This document shows, one piece after another, positions 5,534 to 5,748 of a stretch of 5,748 bases of DNA. The stretch comes from Paracoccaceae bacterium. Its GTDB lineage: Bacteria; Pseudomonadota; Alphaproteobacteria; Rhodobacterales; Rhodobacteraceae. The notes under the pieces are model-generated. The model saw only the letters and a program-made list of their open reading frames with translations, did not search any database and had not been told where the DNA came from. Position numbers and translations under genes: made by a program. The stretch is taken from assembly GCA_002400675.1 (NCBI GenBank), contig NVQY01000231.1, positions 1-5,748 on the forward strand, written 5' to 3'. Numbering within the stretch: the first letter of the stretch is position 1; each line of letters starts with the position of its first letter.

Positions 5534-5748
5534 TTATTTTACAATATATCTATCTACACCCTCCCCGCCAAATAACACATTATCCCCATCGACTCTATGA
5601 AACGCCGGATCATGAGCCGGATGGACGGTTGCCAAATAATATTGAGGGTGCCTGACGGGATGGCTGTGGTAGTCTTCTGGGAAATAATCCCCTACGGCAA
5701 GTCGCAATGGACGGAAGGCCGGACGGCTGAAAGGAATGCAAAAAAAAG
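5534..5748 (-). CDS. C-terminal fragment of a protein, possibly RcnB-like (5' end outside window)
   Basis: Reading the - strand from the right edge gives 70 uninterrupted codons ending in TAA at 5536-5534. No start codon is needed because the gene enters from outside the window. The residues look like a real protein end: LRLAVGDYFPEDYHSHPVRH, then QYYLATVHPAHDPAFHRVDG and DNVLFGGEGVDRYIVK. The layout (VGDxxPxxY, a short Tyr-rich stretch, then xRVxxDxVLxxxxxxxYIV) resembles the C-terminal domain of RcnB-type periplasmic proteins, some linked to nickel/cobalt homeostasis. The match is by pattern only, so the family name is tentative. It ends 41 bases before the GFA-type start on the same strand, so the two could share a transcript. 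No terminator is visible between them. Confidence 0.55.
   Translation of the reverse strand, partial: FFCIPFSRPAFRPLRLAVGDYFPEDYHSHPVRHPQYYLATVHPAHDPAFHRVDGDNVLFGGEGVDRYIVK

Noticed and set aside
5115..5600. A 161-codon + strand open frame across the GFA-type gene and beyond.
   Set aside because: Its residues show no motif, and the - strand frames over the same DNA match a known zinc family and another protein-like tail.
1..5748. CRISPR array, tRNA or riboswitch.
   Set aside because: No regularly spaced repeats, cloverleaf-like sequence or recognisable aptamer core was seen when reading both strands.

Overview
The window is best read as two unrelated blocks of alphaproteobacterial-type DNA joined at about position 2843-2858. 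Block A (1 to ~2845) is GC-rich; one 60-base line counted by eye, 1741-1800, is about 67% GC. Block B (~2846 to 5748) is much poorer in GC; the line 3301-3360 is about 45%. The SecA tail and the two genes after it resemble the secA neighbourhood of Rhodobacterales (Roseobacter-type marine bacteria). Block B carries ordinary alphaproteobacterial accessory genes that I cannot place below class.

Block A, all on the + strand: the 3' end of secA (SecA, protein export motor) with its C-terminal zinc motif; a 10-bp hairpin just after it; a membrane-anchored, largely extracytoplasmic protein of unknown function (1209-2228) with a strong ribosome binding site; and, 36 bases later, the signal peptide and first ~195 residues of a PstS-like phosphate-binding protein. 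That gene stops abruptly inside its binding domain.

Block B: the last ~400 residues of a PhoX-type alkaline phosphatase, which has no start of its own because its reading frame runs back into the junction. A bidirectional terminator separates it from a convergent SCP2 sterol-carrier-domain gene on the - strand. A 250-base AT-rich divergent intergenic region follows, then a small cupin of the DHCW-motif type on the + strand. Convergent to the cupin is a GFA/CENP-V-type zinc protein on the - strand that is broken by a one-base frameshift. At the right edge lies the C-terminal part of a further - strand gene, possibly RcnB-like, that needs no start codon inside the window.

The main observation is the junction: two truncated phosphate-related genes from differently composed backgrounds, fused out of frame. 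An assembly or amplification chimera is the simplest explanation; a real deletion or insertion is the alternative. Nothing here makes a convincing case for a new biological system.
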